A stretch of 64,000 nucleotides of DNA from an uncultured Mediterranea sp. (GTDB lineage Bacteria; Bacteroidota; Bacteroidia; Bacteroidales; Bacteroidaceae): assembly GCA_945831575.1 (NCBI GenBank), contig CAMACX010000007.1:18731-82730 (forward strand), given 5' to 3'. Made by a program: the position numbers and the translations under genes. Every line of letters starts with the position of its first letter. Within the stretch, counting starts at the first letter, position 1. The notes below the pieces were generated by a model that saw nothing but the letters and a program-made list of their open reading frames with translations, searched no databases and had not been told where the DNA came from. Below, in pieces: positions 51,740 to 63,952 of this stretch.

Positions 51740-54304
51740 TTACATGAACCAGCGTACGTAGCAGAAGTCCTGACGGTGGGGCAGGTCGGCGTTCTTGGGG
51801 TACATGCGGTAGCATACCTTGAAGCTGCCGGCATTCTCCAATTCGTGCTTGGCCTGGAAGGTGTAGAGCGTACCCTCCTTCTTCACTACCTCAAACGGAT
51901 CGACTGAGTAGATGTGCTGCTTGCCATCGGCTCCGGTGTAGATGGTCACAAGCTCAATGCCAATGGCATCGTTCAAGCCCTTCTCATCCACCACGTAGGT
52001 GATGGTATATTGCTTACCGCTCTCTACAGAGCCCTTCTGCAGATCTTCACACTTCTCACTCTTCACAATCTCAATCTCATCCCACTTGGCGGCAACCTCT
52101 TCCTTCCATGCTGCAATCTCCTTAGCCTTGGCGTTGTCGTTGGCAGAGAGCATCTTGAAGCGCTTAGCCTCCTTGTTGTAGAACTTCTCGAAGTAGTCAT
52201 CAAGCTGACGCTTCATCGTATAGTGAGGTGCAATCTGTGCGATAGAGTTCTTGATGGTGCGGATCCAACCCTCAGAATAGCCCTTCTTGTTGCGGGCATA
52301 GTACAAGGGGAGAATCTCCTGCTCAAGGATGCTGTAGATGGTAGCAGCATCGAGCTGATCCTGATGCTCCTGATTCTGGTAGGTACGCTTCTCGGTCAAT
52401 GCCCAACCAGCACCTTCGCGGTAGCCTTCCAGCCACCAACCGTCGAGTACGGAGAAGTTGACTACACCGTTCATCAGGGCCTTTTCGCCTGACGTACCCG
52501 ATGCCTCCAGAGGACGCGTCGGAGTGTTAAGCCAGATATCTACACCCGACACGAGGCGGCGAGCCAGCTGCATGTCGTAGTTCTCCAGGAAGATAATCTT
52601 GCCGAGGAACTCAGGACGACGAGAGATTTCGATGATCTTCTTGATCAGACCCTGACCGGCACCATCGTGGGGGTGAGCCTTACCAGTGAAGAGGAACTGT
52701 ACGGGATAGTCGGGATTGTTAACAATCTTGGCCAGACGCTCCAGGTCGGTGAAGAGCAGGTGAGCACGCTTGTAGGTAGCGAAGCGACGACCGAAACCGA
52801 TGAGCAGGGCGTTGGGGTTGATCTTATCAAGCAGAGCCACGATGCGCGAGGGGTCACCCTGGTTCTTCAGCCAAGTCTCACGATACTGCTTGCGCACGTA
52901 GTCGATAAGCTTGTTCTTCAGCGCCATGCGGGTCTTCCAGATCTCTTCATCGGGCACATTGTAGATGGCCTCCCAGATCTTCTGGTTCGACTGATCGTAC
53001 CAGAAGTTCTCATCGAAGTGAGCTGCGTAGAGCTGCTTCCACTCCGTTGCGCTCCAAGTGGGGAAGTGAACGCCGTTGGTGACGTAACCTACGTGGTTCT
53101 CTTCGGGGAAGTAGCCCTTCCAGATGGGGGCAAACATCTCCTGAGATACCTTGCCGTGGAGCCAGCTAACGCCGTTGACCTCCTGCGAGGTGTTGCAAGC
53201 GAAGACTGACATGCAGAAGCGTTCGCCCTTGTCGCCCGGGTTGTTGCGACCCATATCCATCAGCTCATCCCAAGTGATACCCATGCGCTGGGGATAGCCA
53301 CCCATGTACTTGCCGAAGAGGCCTTCATCGAAGTAGTCGTGACCAGCGGGCACGGGGGTGTGTACGGTATAGAGTGAAGAGGCACGAACGAGCTCGATAG
53401 CCTGGTTGAAGGTGAGGCCACTCTCCACGTAGTCGCAGATACGCTGTACGTTGATCAGGGCAGCGTGTCCCTCGTTGCAGTGATATACATCCTTCTTGAT
53501 ACCCAGCTTCTTGAGCGTCAGCATACCGCCGATACCGAGCAGAATCTCCTGCTTCAGGCGGTTCTCCCAGTCACCACCATAGAGTTGGTGCGTGATGGAA
53601 CGGTCAAATTCGCTGTTCATCTCGTTGTCCGTATCGAGCAGATAGAGCGAGATACGGCCCACGTTCACGCGCCATACATAAGCGTGTACGTAGTAATTCA
53701 GGTAAGGTACGTCAACTACCACCTGGTTGCCGTTCTCATCGCGTACGGCATCCAGGGGGAGCTGGCCAAAGTTCTGAGCCTCGTAGTTGGCAATCTGCTG
53801 TCCGTCCATTGAGAGGGTCTGCGTGAAGTAGCCATAACGATAGAGGAAGCCGACGGCGCACATATCTACGTTGCTGTCAGAAGCCTCTTTCAGGTAGTCA
53901 CCGGCCAATACGCCCAGACCACCAGAGTATATCTTAAGTACATGGTTCAAACCATATTCCATACTAAAGTAAGCAACAGAAGGACGCTTCTTGTCAGGTT
54001 CTACATCCATGTAGGTGCGGAACTTGGAATAGACGTCATCCATACGACGGAGGATTACCTTGTCGGTAGCCAATTCTTCCAGCTTAGCATAGCTCATACG
54101 TTCCAGCAGCAGGACAGGGTTCTGGCCTACTTCTTTCCACAGAACGGGATCAAGGTCACGGAACAGCTCGGTGGCTTCGTAGTTCCACGACCACCAGATG
54201 TTGCGTGCGAGTTCAGACAATTTCTCCAATTCAGCAGGAACGCGTGAGCGTACGTTCACGTCTTTCCAATTGGGAGTGTTTACATTACTAACTTTAATCT
54301 TCAT
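51740..54304 (-). CDS. glgP: Alpha-glucan (glycogen) phosphorylase
   Basis: Releases glucose-1-phosphate from the ends of alpha-1,4-glucans with phosphate and PLP (GT35). 854 residues of the short bacterial type. Conserved stretches: [27 protein letters not shown] near residue 110, [10 protein letters not shown], and the PLP region [15 protein letters not shown] around residue 600 with the Schiff-base Lys. It follows glycogen synthase by 76 bases containing a tandem repeat. The pair handles storage and mobilisation of intracellular glycogen. Confidence 0.95.
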   Translation of the reverse strand: MKIKVSNVNTPNWKDVNVRSRVPAELEKLSELARNIWWSWNYEATELFRDLDPVLWKEVGQNPVLLLERMSYAKLEELATDKVILRRMDDVYSKFRTYMDVEPDKKRPSVAYFSMEYGLNHVLKIYSGGLGVLAGDYLKEASDSNVDMCAVGFLYRYGYFTQTLSMDGQQIANYEAQNFGQLPLDAVRDENGNQVVVDVPYLNYYVHAYVWRVNVGRISLYLLDTDNEMNSEFDRSITHQLYGGDWENRLKQEILLGIGGMLTLKKLGIKKDVYHCNEGHAALINVQRICDYVESGLTFNQAIELVRASSLYTVHTPVPAGHDYFDEGLFGKYMGGYPQRMGITWDELMDMGRNNPGDKGERFCMSVFACNTSQEVNGVSWLHGKVSQEMFAPIWKGYFPEENHVGYVTNGVHFPTWSATEWKQLYAAHFDENFWYDQSNQKIWEAIYNVPDEEIWKTRMALKNKLIDYVRKQYRETWLKNQGDPSRIVALLDKINPNALLIGFGRRFATYKRAHLLFTDLERLAKIVNNPDYPVQFLFTGKAHPHDGAGQGLIKKIIEISRRPEFLGKIIFLENYDMQLARRLVSGVDIWLNTPTRPLEASGTSGEKALMNGVVNFSVLDGWWLEGYREGAGWALTEKRTYQNQEHQDQLDAATIYSILEQEILPLYYARNKKGYSEGWIRTIKNSIAQIAPHYTMKRQLDDYFEKFYNKEAKRFKMLSANDNAKAKEIAAWKEEVAAKWDEIEIVKSEKCEDLQKGSVESGKQYTITYVVDEKGLNDAIGIELVTIYTGADGKQHIYSVDPFEVVKKEGTLYTFQAKHELENAGSFKVCYRMYPKNADLPHRQDFCYVRWFM

Positions 54305-54346
54305 ATTATATCAATTGTTGATTAATTATTATTCCTTATTTACTTG

Positions 54347-54381
54347 TAGCTAGTAGCTTGTAGCTCGTAGCTAGTAGCTAT
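54347..54381 (+). repeat. Five 7-nt tandem units, TAGCTNR, between glycogen synthase and glgP
   Basis: TAGCTAG, TAGCTTG, TAGCTCG, TAGCTAG, TAGCTAT, ending on the stop codon of glycogen synthase. The same unit as at 28511-28545. Confidence 0.8.
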
Positions 54382-56048
54382 CACTTACTCCGCAGCAAGC
54401 GCTGTGCGGCATGGCGCAGGGCCACGTCATAGGCCTGGTAGTAATAAATAATAAAGTGCTTCCACAGAGCCTGTTCAGCCACCTGGGCAGCGTGCTTGCG
54501 CATCAGGTTCACCTCTTTGTCGCTCTTGCCAGAGAAGTCGGAGATGGTATCCTTGATGGCATCAGCCACCTCGCTATAGTTATAGTCGGAACGATGGATC
54601 ACCTCCACGCCATCCTTCAGTCCGCCATTCTGCTTCAGTCCCTTGACCCAACGGCCAAAGCCGGCCAGGTCGGTGGTGATGGTGGGCACACGAAAGGCCA
54701 CGCTCTCCAGCGGGGTGTAACCCCAAGGCTCGTAGTACGAGGGATAGCAGCTGAGGTCCTGTCCGAGAATGACATCGTAATACTGCTGGTTGATGATACC
54801 GTCCTTTCCATCGAGGTAGCAAGGGACAAAAATCACCTTGACGTTGTCCTCAGGGTTATTGTTCATGCCGAGGTACTTCAACATGTCGAGCACCTGGTCG
54901 TGAGTCATGTTGTGAAGCCAGTGAGTGATGAAGGGGCACTCCAGCGGGGTGTCATACGTCTTCTTGCTGGCCAGGCGCTTCTTCAGCTCTTCGCGAGGCT
55001 CCCCTACCCAACCGGGCACATTGACGAAGGCCAAGACTTTCTTCTTCAAGTTCTTGTCACGGTTCAAGCGGTTGAGTGTCTCCAGGAAGACATTGATGCC
55101 CTTGTTCTTGAACTCATAACGTCCGCTCGTGCCGATAATCAGCACATCGTTGTCAATCTGCTGGCCAAGCAGGCAGTTGGCCACATGGAGCAGGTTCTGA
55201 CGGGCCTTGCGGCGCTTGGTGTTGAAGGCAGCGCCCTGCGGGACGAAGTCATCCTCGAAGCCGTTCATCAGGATGACATCGGCCTCCTTGTCGAGCAGCT
55301 CCTTGCACTCCGTATTGGTAATCTCGCTTACGGTAGTGAAGCAATCCACATAGTGTGCCGTCTGCTTCTCAATAGAGTGCTTCGACTCCATGTTGAGCTC
55401 GCGGGCCATCTGGTCGCCATTGTAAGCGAAGAGGTAATCGTAAAGGGGTTTGTTGTTGCCGGCGATAGAGCGTCCTATCGACGTGGCGTGCGTGGTGAAG
55501 ATGGAGGCAATCTGCGGTACAGCCTTCTGCAGATAGAGGGCTGCCATGCCAGTCATCCATTCGTGAGCTTGAAAGACTACACTGTCATTTTCAGTCAGGT
55601 TAAAGCGGTAAAAGCTCTCCACAACCTTTCCGGTAGCGTAAGCAAACATCGAAGCTTCATCGTAATCACCGTAAGCATGCAGTGAATCGACCTGATAGTT
55701 GTTCCACATCTCGGTATAAATCTCGTTCTTCATGGGGAAGAAAGGCTGGAAATCCACCAGGATAACGATAGGCTCACCGGGGATATTCCAACGTCCCACA
55801 CGAACCTGCAACTTCTCTTTCTCTACTGCGTGCTGCTTCCAGGCTGCACACAGGTTGTCGTATTCGGTAAAGAGGGGATTCTCTTTCCCCTTCCAAAAGT
55901 CAGGTCCTATAAAAATCAGTCTGTCAGGGAATTTAGCTTGCAGCGTATTTGCGCGCGTTGACAGCACTGTATAGATACCTCCGACCTTATTACACACTTC
56001 CCAACTGGCCTCAATGACGTAGTCGGGGGTTAGTAATTCTTGTGTCAT
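54381..56048 (-). CDS. Glycogen synthase, GT3-like
   Basis: Extends alpha-1,4-glucan chains from a nucleotide-glucose donor. 555 residues, with the N-terminal IEASWEVCNKVGGIYTVLSTRA (donor-binding KxGG motif), HEWMTGMAALYL, IFTTHATSIGR and the C-terminal SYYEPWGYTPLESVAFRVPTITTDLAGFG, the Glu-containing donor loop. It resembles the eukaryote-type GT3 enzymes more than bacterial GlgA (GT5), as is known for Bacteroidetes. Upstream of glgP, probably one transcript from the box at 56087-56094. Confidence 0.93.
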   Translation of the reverse strand: MTQELLTPDYVIEASWEVCNKVGGIYTVLSTRANTLQAKFPDRLIFIGPDFWKGKENPLFTEYDNLCAAWKQHAVEKEKLQVRVGRWNIPGEPIVILVDFQPFFPMKNEIYTEMWNNYQVDSLHAYGDYDEASMFAYATGKVVESFYRFNLTENDSVVFQAHEWMTGMAALYLQKAVPQIASIFTTHATSIGRSIAGNNKPLYDYLFAYNGDQMARELNMESKHSIEKQTAHYVDCFTTVSEITNTECKELLDKEADVILMNGFEDDFVPQGAAFNTKRRKARQNLLHVANCLLGQQIDNDVLIIGTSGRYEFKNKGINVFLETLNRLNRDKNLKKKVLAFVNVPGWVGEPREELKKRLASKKTYDTPLECPFITHWLHNMTHDQVLDMLKYLGMNNNPEDNVKVIFVPCYLDGKDGIINQQYYDVILGQDLSCYPSYYEPWGYTPLESVAFRVPTITTDLAGFGRWVKGLKQNGGLKDGVEVIHRSDYNYSEVADAIKDTISDFSGKSDKEVNLMRKHAAQVAEQALWKHFIIYYYQAYDVALRHAAQRLLRSK

Positions 56049-56086
56049 AAATTTAACAATCTCTTATCTTAAAAAATTTCCGGCTG

Positions 56087-56094
56087 CAAAATTA
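56087..56094 (-). promoter_or_regulatory. -7 promoter box for glycogen synthase-glgP
   Basis: Minus-strand TAATTTTG, 39 bases before the ATG. Confidence 0.55.
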
Positions 56095-56142
56095 CACATT
56101 ATTCTTTGAAAAATAACCTTTTAAACCAATTTTTTAATAAAA

Positions 56143-56175
56143 AGAAGCGCAAACGATCGTTTCGCTTGCGCTTCT
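56143..56175 (-). terminator. Terminator of the V-ATPase operon
   Basis: AGAAGCGCAA at 56143-56152 pairs with TTGCGCTTCT at 56166-56175. The minus strand continues with TTTTTATT. The interior AAACGATCGTTT is itself a palindrome, so two folds compete. Confidence 0.8.
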
Positions 56176-56196
56176 GGGGTCAAAAATAGGGGAAAA

Positions 56197-58486
<2,290 letters not shown>

Positions 58487-58490
<4 letters not shown>

Positions 58491-59092
58491 GCCTCGGCCT
58501 CCTTTCTTTTCTCCTGATGTGACTTCATGATCTTCTGCGAAGACTTGGAGAGGTTCTCCTCATCCTCCATGAATCGTTTGATTTTTCGCAAAGCATCCTG
58601 ATAGCCAGGTATCTGCACCTTTTCGAAGAGGTTCACCTTCTGCGTGGTCTTCTTGCGGGCATGCTCCAAGAGGTTGAGCTTGGCCACCATAAACTCGCGT
58701 TCGATAGCAGTCAAGGCCAGCTCCTTGAGCAACTGGATGCCGTCGGCGTACCACTTGGGGGCATTGAAGAGGCTGTAGGGCTTCACCTCAAATTCCACCT
58801 CGTCGAGCTGAGGCACCCTGACGCCTGCAATCTTCTTCACGTTGAGGTGGACATCGCCCACCCGCAGCAGCGAAGCGTCGAACTCATTCCAGAGGGCAAA
58901 CATGGCTTCGTAAGCTTGGATACTTTTTTCCAACCTCGCTTCATACTCCGATGCTTCGGTCTTGCAGCGCTTCACCTCCATGCGCAAGGCACTCTCCTTA
59001 TTCTTGATGATAGGGAGCGTGCGCTGGCGCACCTTGAGTTGCTTCTCAAGCTGCTGGAGCGAGGTCTTGTTATATTGAAACTTAATAGCCAC
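58487..59092 (-). CDS. atpD: V-type ATPase central-stalk subunit D
   Basis: A 201-residue, mostly helical and coiled-coil protein that forms the rotating shaft with its two ends (residues 1-60 and 125-190) packed as a long antiparallel coil. The sequence QYNKTSLQQLEKQLKVRQRT and the C-terminal KKTTQKVNLFEKVQIPGYQDALRKIK resemble V-ATPase D. It follows atpB by 32 bases and overlaps atpI. In this operon it is the only recognised central rotor component besides DUF2764. Confidence 0.9.
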
Positions 59093-59124
59093 TTTATTCG
59101 TGATTTATCGTTAGTGAATCGGGG

Positions 59125-60447
59125 TTATGCTTTCGGCCAGTACTGATCGACAAGCTCCTTCTTGATGTTGACCTCCTCGGGCTTGAAGTACTTGCCAAAC
59201 AGGCTCCAGGCCACATCAAGCATCTCCGTAGTGTCGAGGTTGACGTCAATGGCCAGCAGCTGGTTGGAGTAGTCCTTGGCAAAGGCCAGCGTGCGTTCGT
59301 CGTAGTTGGTCAGGTCGAAGCCGTTCTCCTGCTTGGTCTTGGCATTGGCCGCATCGGCATAGAGACGTACGGCGGCATTCATCACCTGTGGATGGTCCTT
59401 ACGCGTCTTCTTGCCGGTAACGAGCTGCTTCAGACGTGACAACGAGCGGAACGGGTCAACGATCACCTTACCAATATCACTGTCGCGGCGCAGGAAGAGC
59501 TGACCCTCAGTGATGTAACCCGTATTGTCAGGCACAGCATGAGTGATGTCGCCACCCGACAGAGTCGTTACCGCGATGATGGTGATGGAGCCACCCGAGG
59601 GGAACTGCACCGCCTTCTCGTAAATCTTGGCCAGGTCGGAGTAGAGCGAACCAGGCATAGAGTCCTTCGACGGAATCTGGTCCATACGGTTGGACACGAT
59701 GGCCAGAGCATCGGAGTAAGAGGTCATGTCGGTAAGCAGCACGAGCACCTTCTCGTTCTTCTCCACGGCAAAGTATTCGGCAGCGGTCAACGCCATATCG
59801 GGAATCAGCAGACGCTCCACGGGAGGATTCTCAGTGGTATTCATGAAGCTGACGATACGGTCGAGCGCACCGGCGTTGGAGAAGACGTTCTTGAAGTAGA
59901 GGTAGTCGTCGTTGGTCATACCCATACCACCCAGGATAATCTTGTCGGTCTCGGCTCGCAGGGCCACGTTGGCCATCACCTGGTTGAAGGGCTGGTCAGG
60001 GTCGGCGAAGAAGGGAATCTTCTGACCCGACACCAGCGTATTGTTCAGGTCAATACCGGCAATACCGGTAGCAATCAGTTCAGAGGGTTGCTTACGGCGC
60101 ACGGGGTTCACCGACGGACCGCCAATCTCGACCTCCTGACCCTCAATGGCCGGTCCGCCATCAATGGGGTCGCCGAAGGCATTAAAGAAACGCCCAGCCA
60201 GCTGGTCGCTCACCTTGATGGTAGGTGCCTTGCCCAGGAAGACCACCTCGGCGTTGGTAGGAATACCCTCAGTACCCTCAAACACCTGCAGCGTCACCTC
60301 ATCGCCGGCAATCTTCACCACCTGAGCCAGTTTGCCATTCACAGTGGCCAGTTCATCATAACCCACACCAGTAGCCTTCAGCGAAAGCGTAGCCTTGGTA
60401 ATCTGGGTTATCTTGGTATATATCTTTTGGAATGCTTTTGTTGCCAT
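59125..60447 (-). CDS. atpB: V-type ATPase subunit B (non-catalytic)
   Basis: A 440-residue subunit alternating with A in the catalytic head. It lacks a canonical P-loop, as B subunits do. TGIAGIDLNNTLVSGQKIPFFAD, LGGMGMTNDD and VLVLLTDMTSYSDALAIVSNRM are conserved B-type motifs. Six bases after atpA. The Arg of the nucleotide-contact region (SLYSDLAKIYEKA) is in place. It completes the A3B3 head. Confidence 0.95.
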   Translation of the reverse strand: MATKAFQKIYTKITQITKATLSLKATGVGYDELATVNGKLAQVVKIAGDEVTLQVFEGTEGIPTNAEVVFLGKAPTIKVSDQLAGRFFNAFGDPIDGGPAIEGQEVEIGGPSVNPVRRKQPSELIATGIAGIDLNNTLVSGQKIPFFADPDQPFNQVMANVALRAETDKIILGGMGMTNDDYLYFKNVFSNAGALDRIVSFMNTTENPPVERLLIPDMALTAAEYFAVEKNEKVLVLLTDMTSYSDALAIVSNRMDQIPSKDSMPGSLYSDLAKIYEKAVQFPSGGSITIIAVTTLSGGDITHAVPDNTGYITEGQLFLRRDSDIGKVIVDPFRSLSRLKQLVTGKKTRKDHPQVMNAAVRLYADAANAKTKQENGFDLTNYDERTLAFAKDYSNQLLAIDVNLDTTEMLDVAWSLFGKYFKPEEVNIKKELVDQYWPKA

Positions 60448-60453
60448 CTTCTA

Positions 60454-62208
60454 TTAAGCTTTACGTTCGTCAATAAGAGCCTGCAGCTGAGCCTTGAATC
60501 CGTCGTACTTCTCCGACTTGTAGGGAGAGTAGTTCATCTGCTTGCAGACGTTAATCATCTTTTTGAAGTAATCCATCACTTCGTTGAAGTTGTCGAAGTT
60601 GAATTCGGTGTGGCAGATGTCGATGACCATGTTCAGGATATCCTCCTGACGCTCCATCGGCGTAACGGCATCAATCTCATCGAAGGCATCCTGCTGCAGA
60701 ATCACGAAGTCAATCAGCTCAGATTTCCAGAAAATCACGTGATACTCTACGGGTACACCGTCGTCACCCAGGATGTTGATCTGTTCGGCAATCTCCTTAC
60801 CACGCTGCAGACGGGTCTTGATTTCATTCACCTTGCCCAGCCACTGGTCGTTGATCAGTCCGCTGATGTACTGTTCGAATTCGGGGTACTCAATGTATTT
60901 CGAATAGGAGTCGATGGGGTTCACGGCGGGGTAGCGCTTCTTATCGGCGCGGTCCTGCTCCAGGGCATAGAAGCAACGGGCCACCTTCTTGGTGTTCTCC
61001 GTCACAGGTTCCTTCAGGTTACCACCGGCGGGTGATACGGTACCTATGAAGGTGATGGAGCCGGTCGAACCGTTGGCCAGCTTCACGTAGCCTGCACGGC
61101 CATAGAAGTTGGAGATGATGGACGAGAGGTCCATGGGGAAGGCATCGGGTCCGGGCAACTCCTCCATGCGGTTGGACATCTCACGCAACGCCTGTGCCCA
61201 ACGCGAGGTGGAGTCTGCCATCAGGAGCACCTTCAGACCCATGCTGCGGTAGAACTCGGCGATGGTCATGGCTGTATAGACGGAGGCCTCACGGGCAGCC
61301 ACAGGCATGTTGGATGTATTGGCGATGATGATGGTACGCTCCATCAGCTTGCGACCCGTATGGGGGTCAACCAGTTCGGGGAATTCAGTGAAGATTTCCA
61401 CCACCTCGTTGGCACGTTCACCGCAGGCTGCGATGATGACGATGTCGGCCTCGGCCTGCTTGGAGATGGCATGCTGCAGCACCGTCTTACCCGTACCGAA
61501 GGGGCCAGGGATGAATCCCGTACCACCCTCTACGATGGGGTTGACTGTATCAATGACGCGCACACCCGTCTCAAGCAGCTTGAAGGGACGCGGTTTCTCC
61601 TTATAGTTCGTCATGGCACGCTTCACGGGCCACTTCTGAATCATGTTGACCTTCACCTCATTGCCCTCCTCATCGGTCAGCACGGCGATGGTATCTTCAA
61701 TCTTGTAGTCGCCTTCGGCCACAATCTGCTTCACGGTGCAGACTCCCTTCTGCTGGAAAGGCACCATGATCTTCAGCGGCTGGAAGTTCTCATCCACCTG
61801 TCCGAGCCAGTCGGAAGCCACCACCTTATCACCTACCTTAGCCAGGGGCACGAAGTGCCATACACGTTCTTTGTCGAGCGGATAGGTGTATTGTCCTCTT
61901 TTCAGGAATACGCCCTCCATCTTGTCCAGGTCGTTCTGCAGTCCGTCATAATTCTTCGACAGCATGCCGGGGCCCAGAGTCACCTCAAGCATGTGGCCGG
62001 TAAATTCGGCTTCAGCACCAACCTTCAGTCCGCGTGTACTTTCAAACACCTGAACGTACACGTGCGAACCAACCACTTTAATCACCTCCGCCATCAGTCG
62101 GTCGCCCCCGGTTGAGATGTAGCATATCTCATTCTGGGCCACCGGTCCATCTACGGCGAGGGTTACCATATTGGCTATAACACCACTAACAGTTCCTTTT
62201 GTTGCCAT
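60454..62208 (-). CDS. atpA: V-type ATPase catalytic subunit A
   Basis: The catalytic subunit that hydrolyses ATP. 584 residues with P-loop GPFGTGKTVLQ (about residue 235), a middle insert typical of A subunits (around PLDKERVWHFVPLAKVGD), and GERANEVVEIFTEFPEL. Adjacent to atpB and 22 bases after the DUF2764 gene. The insertion distinguishes it from F-type beta subunits. Confidence 0.97.
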   Translation of the reverse strand: MATKGTVSGVIANMVTLAVDGPVAQNEICYISTGGDRLMAEVIKVVGSHVYVQVFESTRGLKVGAEAEFTGHMLEVTLGPGMLSKNYDGLQNDLDKMEGVFLKRGQYTYPLDKERVWHFVPLAKVGDKVVASDWLGQVDENFQPLKIMVPFQQKGVCTVKQIVAEGDYKIEDTIAVLTDEEGNEVKVNMIQKWPVKRAMTNYKEKPRPFKLLETGVRVIDTVNPIVEGGTGFIPGPFGTGKTVLQHAISKQAEADIVIIAACGERANEVVEIFTEFPELVDPHTGRKLMERTIIIANTSNMPVAAREASVYTAMTIAEFYRSMGLKVLLMADSTSRWAQALREMSNRMEELPGPDAFPMDLSSIISNFYGRAGYVKLANGSTGSITFIGTVSPAGGNLKEPVTENTKKVARCFYALEQDRADKKRYPAVNPIDSYSKYIEYPEFEQYISGLINDQWLGKVNEIKTRLQRGKEIAEQINILGDDGVPVEYHVIFWKSELIDFVILQQDAFDEIDAVTPMERQEDILNMVIDICHTEFNFDNFNEVMDYFKKMINVCKQMNYSPYKSEKYDGFKAQLQALIDERKA

Positions 62209-62230
62209 ATTCTATTTTAGATTATTATTC

Positions 62231-63073
62231 TTATCTGAATTCCGCAGGTATCTTCACTTGGTCCTTCAAGCTGGAGATGAGCTGACGGAACATTTGGTTA
62301 CCCTTTTCCTTGTCCAACATAATCCAACGCTCTATCATCTCTATCTGCATGAGGAAGACGAAAAGGCGCTCCACCGTAAAGTAGCAGAAGCAGCTGTTCT
62401 CCTCCATCCACTTCCAGCGCAGAAGGTCTGCCTTGCGCTCCTTCTCGACCAATTCCTCGGTCTCCCCTATCTTCATCACAGAGTCGAGGTAATCCAGTTC
62501 AGCGCTCAGTCCGAAATCGCGGGCGGTCGAGGTGCGAAGGGCTTCACAGACAGCAGTATCGCCTACAATGCACGAAGCCACATCCCATTTGTACTTGCGG
62601 GCAGCCAACGCCACTAGACAGTTATTCACCGTAAGGTTGAACTCAAACCATTGGGCCACAAAGCGGTTCTTGCACTTCATGGCATACGCATAGTAGAGGC
62701 TAGCCAAGCGGTCCTCGGGAAGCAATTGCTGCGCAGGGGCATCCTGTTGGAAATAGCCCGTAATGAATGCGGAAAGATAGGAAGGGAAGACGGCATCGGG
62801 CAAAGTATCTCCCTCCTTCAAGGCCTTGATGTACTCTTCGAGCTGCTCAGCAGAGAAGCATCCACGAGGGTCAAAGGACTCCTCCTGCCGGAGCATGGCC
62901 AGCACGTTGGCGTTATCATACTTGAGGTAATATAAGTTGATAAGCCGCTGGTCATCGGACGAGAGGAAGGGATAAAATTCGGACTTGAAGTCGGCCACGG
63001 TATAACTGAGCTTGCTGTCCTCCAGCGAGAGCTCAGGCAGCCCGGCTACCAAGTAATAGTATTTGCTCGTCAT
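62231..63073 (-). CDS. DUF2764 protein of the V-ATPase operon
   Basis: A 280-residue soluble, mostly helical protein starting MTSKYYYLVAGLPELSLED, between atpE and atpA. The DUF2764 family is present in Bacteroidetes V-ATPase operons at this place. No subunit C, F or G gene is visible in the operon, so this protein may do the work of subunit C, coupling the rotor to the shaft. That is inference from position and length, not homology I can prove. 12 bases after atpE. Confidence 0.85.
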   Translation of the reverse strand: MTSKYYYLVAGLPELSLEDSKLSYTVADFKSEFYPFLSSDDQRLINLYYLKYDNANVLAMLRQEESFDPRGCFSAEQLEEYIKALKEGDTLPDAVFPSYLSAFITGYFQQDAPAQQLLPEDRLASLYYAYAMKCKNRFVAQWFEFNLTVNNCLVALAARKYKWDVASCIVGDTAVCEALRTSTARDFGLSAELDYLDSVMKIGETEELVEKERKADLLRWKWMEENSCFCYFTVERLFVFLMQIEMIERWIMLDKEKGNQMFRQLISSLKDQVKIPAEFR

Positions 63074-63085
63074 ACGCAGGTAGGT

Positions 63086-63682
63086 TTAAAAGAGCATTTC
63101 CACGAGTTGCGGACGTAGGAAATCCTTGAAGTAGCTCATGAACTCCTCCTCACCGAAGCTGACCTTATAGGAGCCATCGGCGGGTGAGATGGTGAAGAGG
63201 GTCTTCAATCCGTTGACCTGCTCAATCTTCACCTTGCCATCAAGGAGCTGCTTGGCCTTAGCAGCAAAGTATTTCTTCAGGCCCTCAGCATCTGCGGTAG
63301 CTATCACAATGGGTTCCTCGGTGCTCCACTTGGAGGCGAGAGCCACGATAAAGGCCTGGAGATACTCTTTATTAGAGGCAAAAGCCTTGACATCAGCCGA
63401 CACCAGCTTGTCCGTGATGACCGTAGCAATCTCTGACTTCAGGGCATTGACAGCCTGCCCAGCGAAAAGGCGAAGTTCCGACTTCGTATTCTCGGCCAAC
63501 TCATCAGCCTGTTTGCGTGCAGCAGCCAAGATGTTATCAGCCTCCTTGCGTGCGTTATCCACAATCAGATTGGCCTCTTCCTGAGCTTTAGCGACCAGTC
63601 TTTTAGCTTCTTCGTTACCTTTCTCCACCCCTTCGCGGTAGATTTTGTCGGTAAGCTCTTGAATTTTGTTTTCCATATTCAA
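63086..63682 (-). CDS. atpE: V-type ATPase peripheral-stalk subunit E
   Basis: A 198-residue protein: a long charged coiled coil over the first 80 residues (KRLVAKAQEEANLIVDNARKEADNIL) and a globular C-terminal half (about 100-198), as in V-ATPase E. It anchors the stator to the head. No partner G/H gene is visible. First gene of the operon, downstream of a -7 box at 63727-63734. Start could be 63682 or the second ATG at 63676. Confidence 0.92.
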   Translation of the reverse strand: MNMENKIQELTDKIYREGVEKGNEEAKRLVAKAQEEANLIVDNARKEADNILAAARKQADELAENTKSELRLFAGQAVNALKSEIATVITDKLVSADVKAFASNKEYLQAFIVALASKWSTEEPIVIATADAEGLKKYFAAKAKQLLDGKVKIEQVNGLKTLFTISPADGSYKVSFGEEEFMSYFKDFLRPQLVEMLF

Positions 63683-63726
63683 AGGAGTTATATTAATTAA
63701 TTGAATTCAATTCTCAGATTTGCGCC

Positions 63727-63734
63727 CAAAATTA
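63727..63734 (-). promoter_or_regulatory. -7 promoter box for the V-ATPase operon
   Basis: Minus-strand TAATTTTG, 45 bases before atpE. The remaining 180 bases up to the rRNA terminator are A/T rich and show no other clear element. Confidence 0.55.
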
Positions 63735-63911
63735 CGAAATAACATTGGATTAAAGGCTAAAAAAGGGTGAAAAAAACAAGAGACAGAAAGAAAATCATCA
63801 TTTTGTAACAATTTTCGGCCACAATAGACACAAAACTAGATACAATCAGCCCAGAAAGGGATGCCAGAGCCATACTGGAAGTACCTGTTCGTAAGGGTTA
63901 TATTAAAAAAA

Positions 63912-63945
63912 AGAGCCTCACAGCGTGTTGTAGCTGCAAGGCTCT
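63912..63945 (-). terminator. Terminator of the rRNA operon
   Basis: AGAGCCT at 63912-63918 pairs with AGGCTCT at 63939-63945, and CAGC/GCTG extends it inward. The minus strand then has a run of eight T. Confidence 0.85.
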
Positions 63946-63952
63946 GGCTTGA

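Noticed and set aside
63683..63911. Gene in the gap between atpE and the rRNA terminator
   Set aside because: A/T-rich with only the V-ATPase promoter box and no open frame of usable length.
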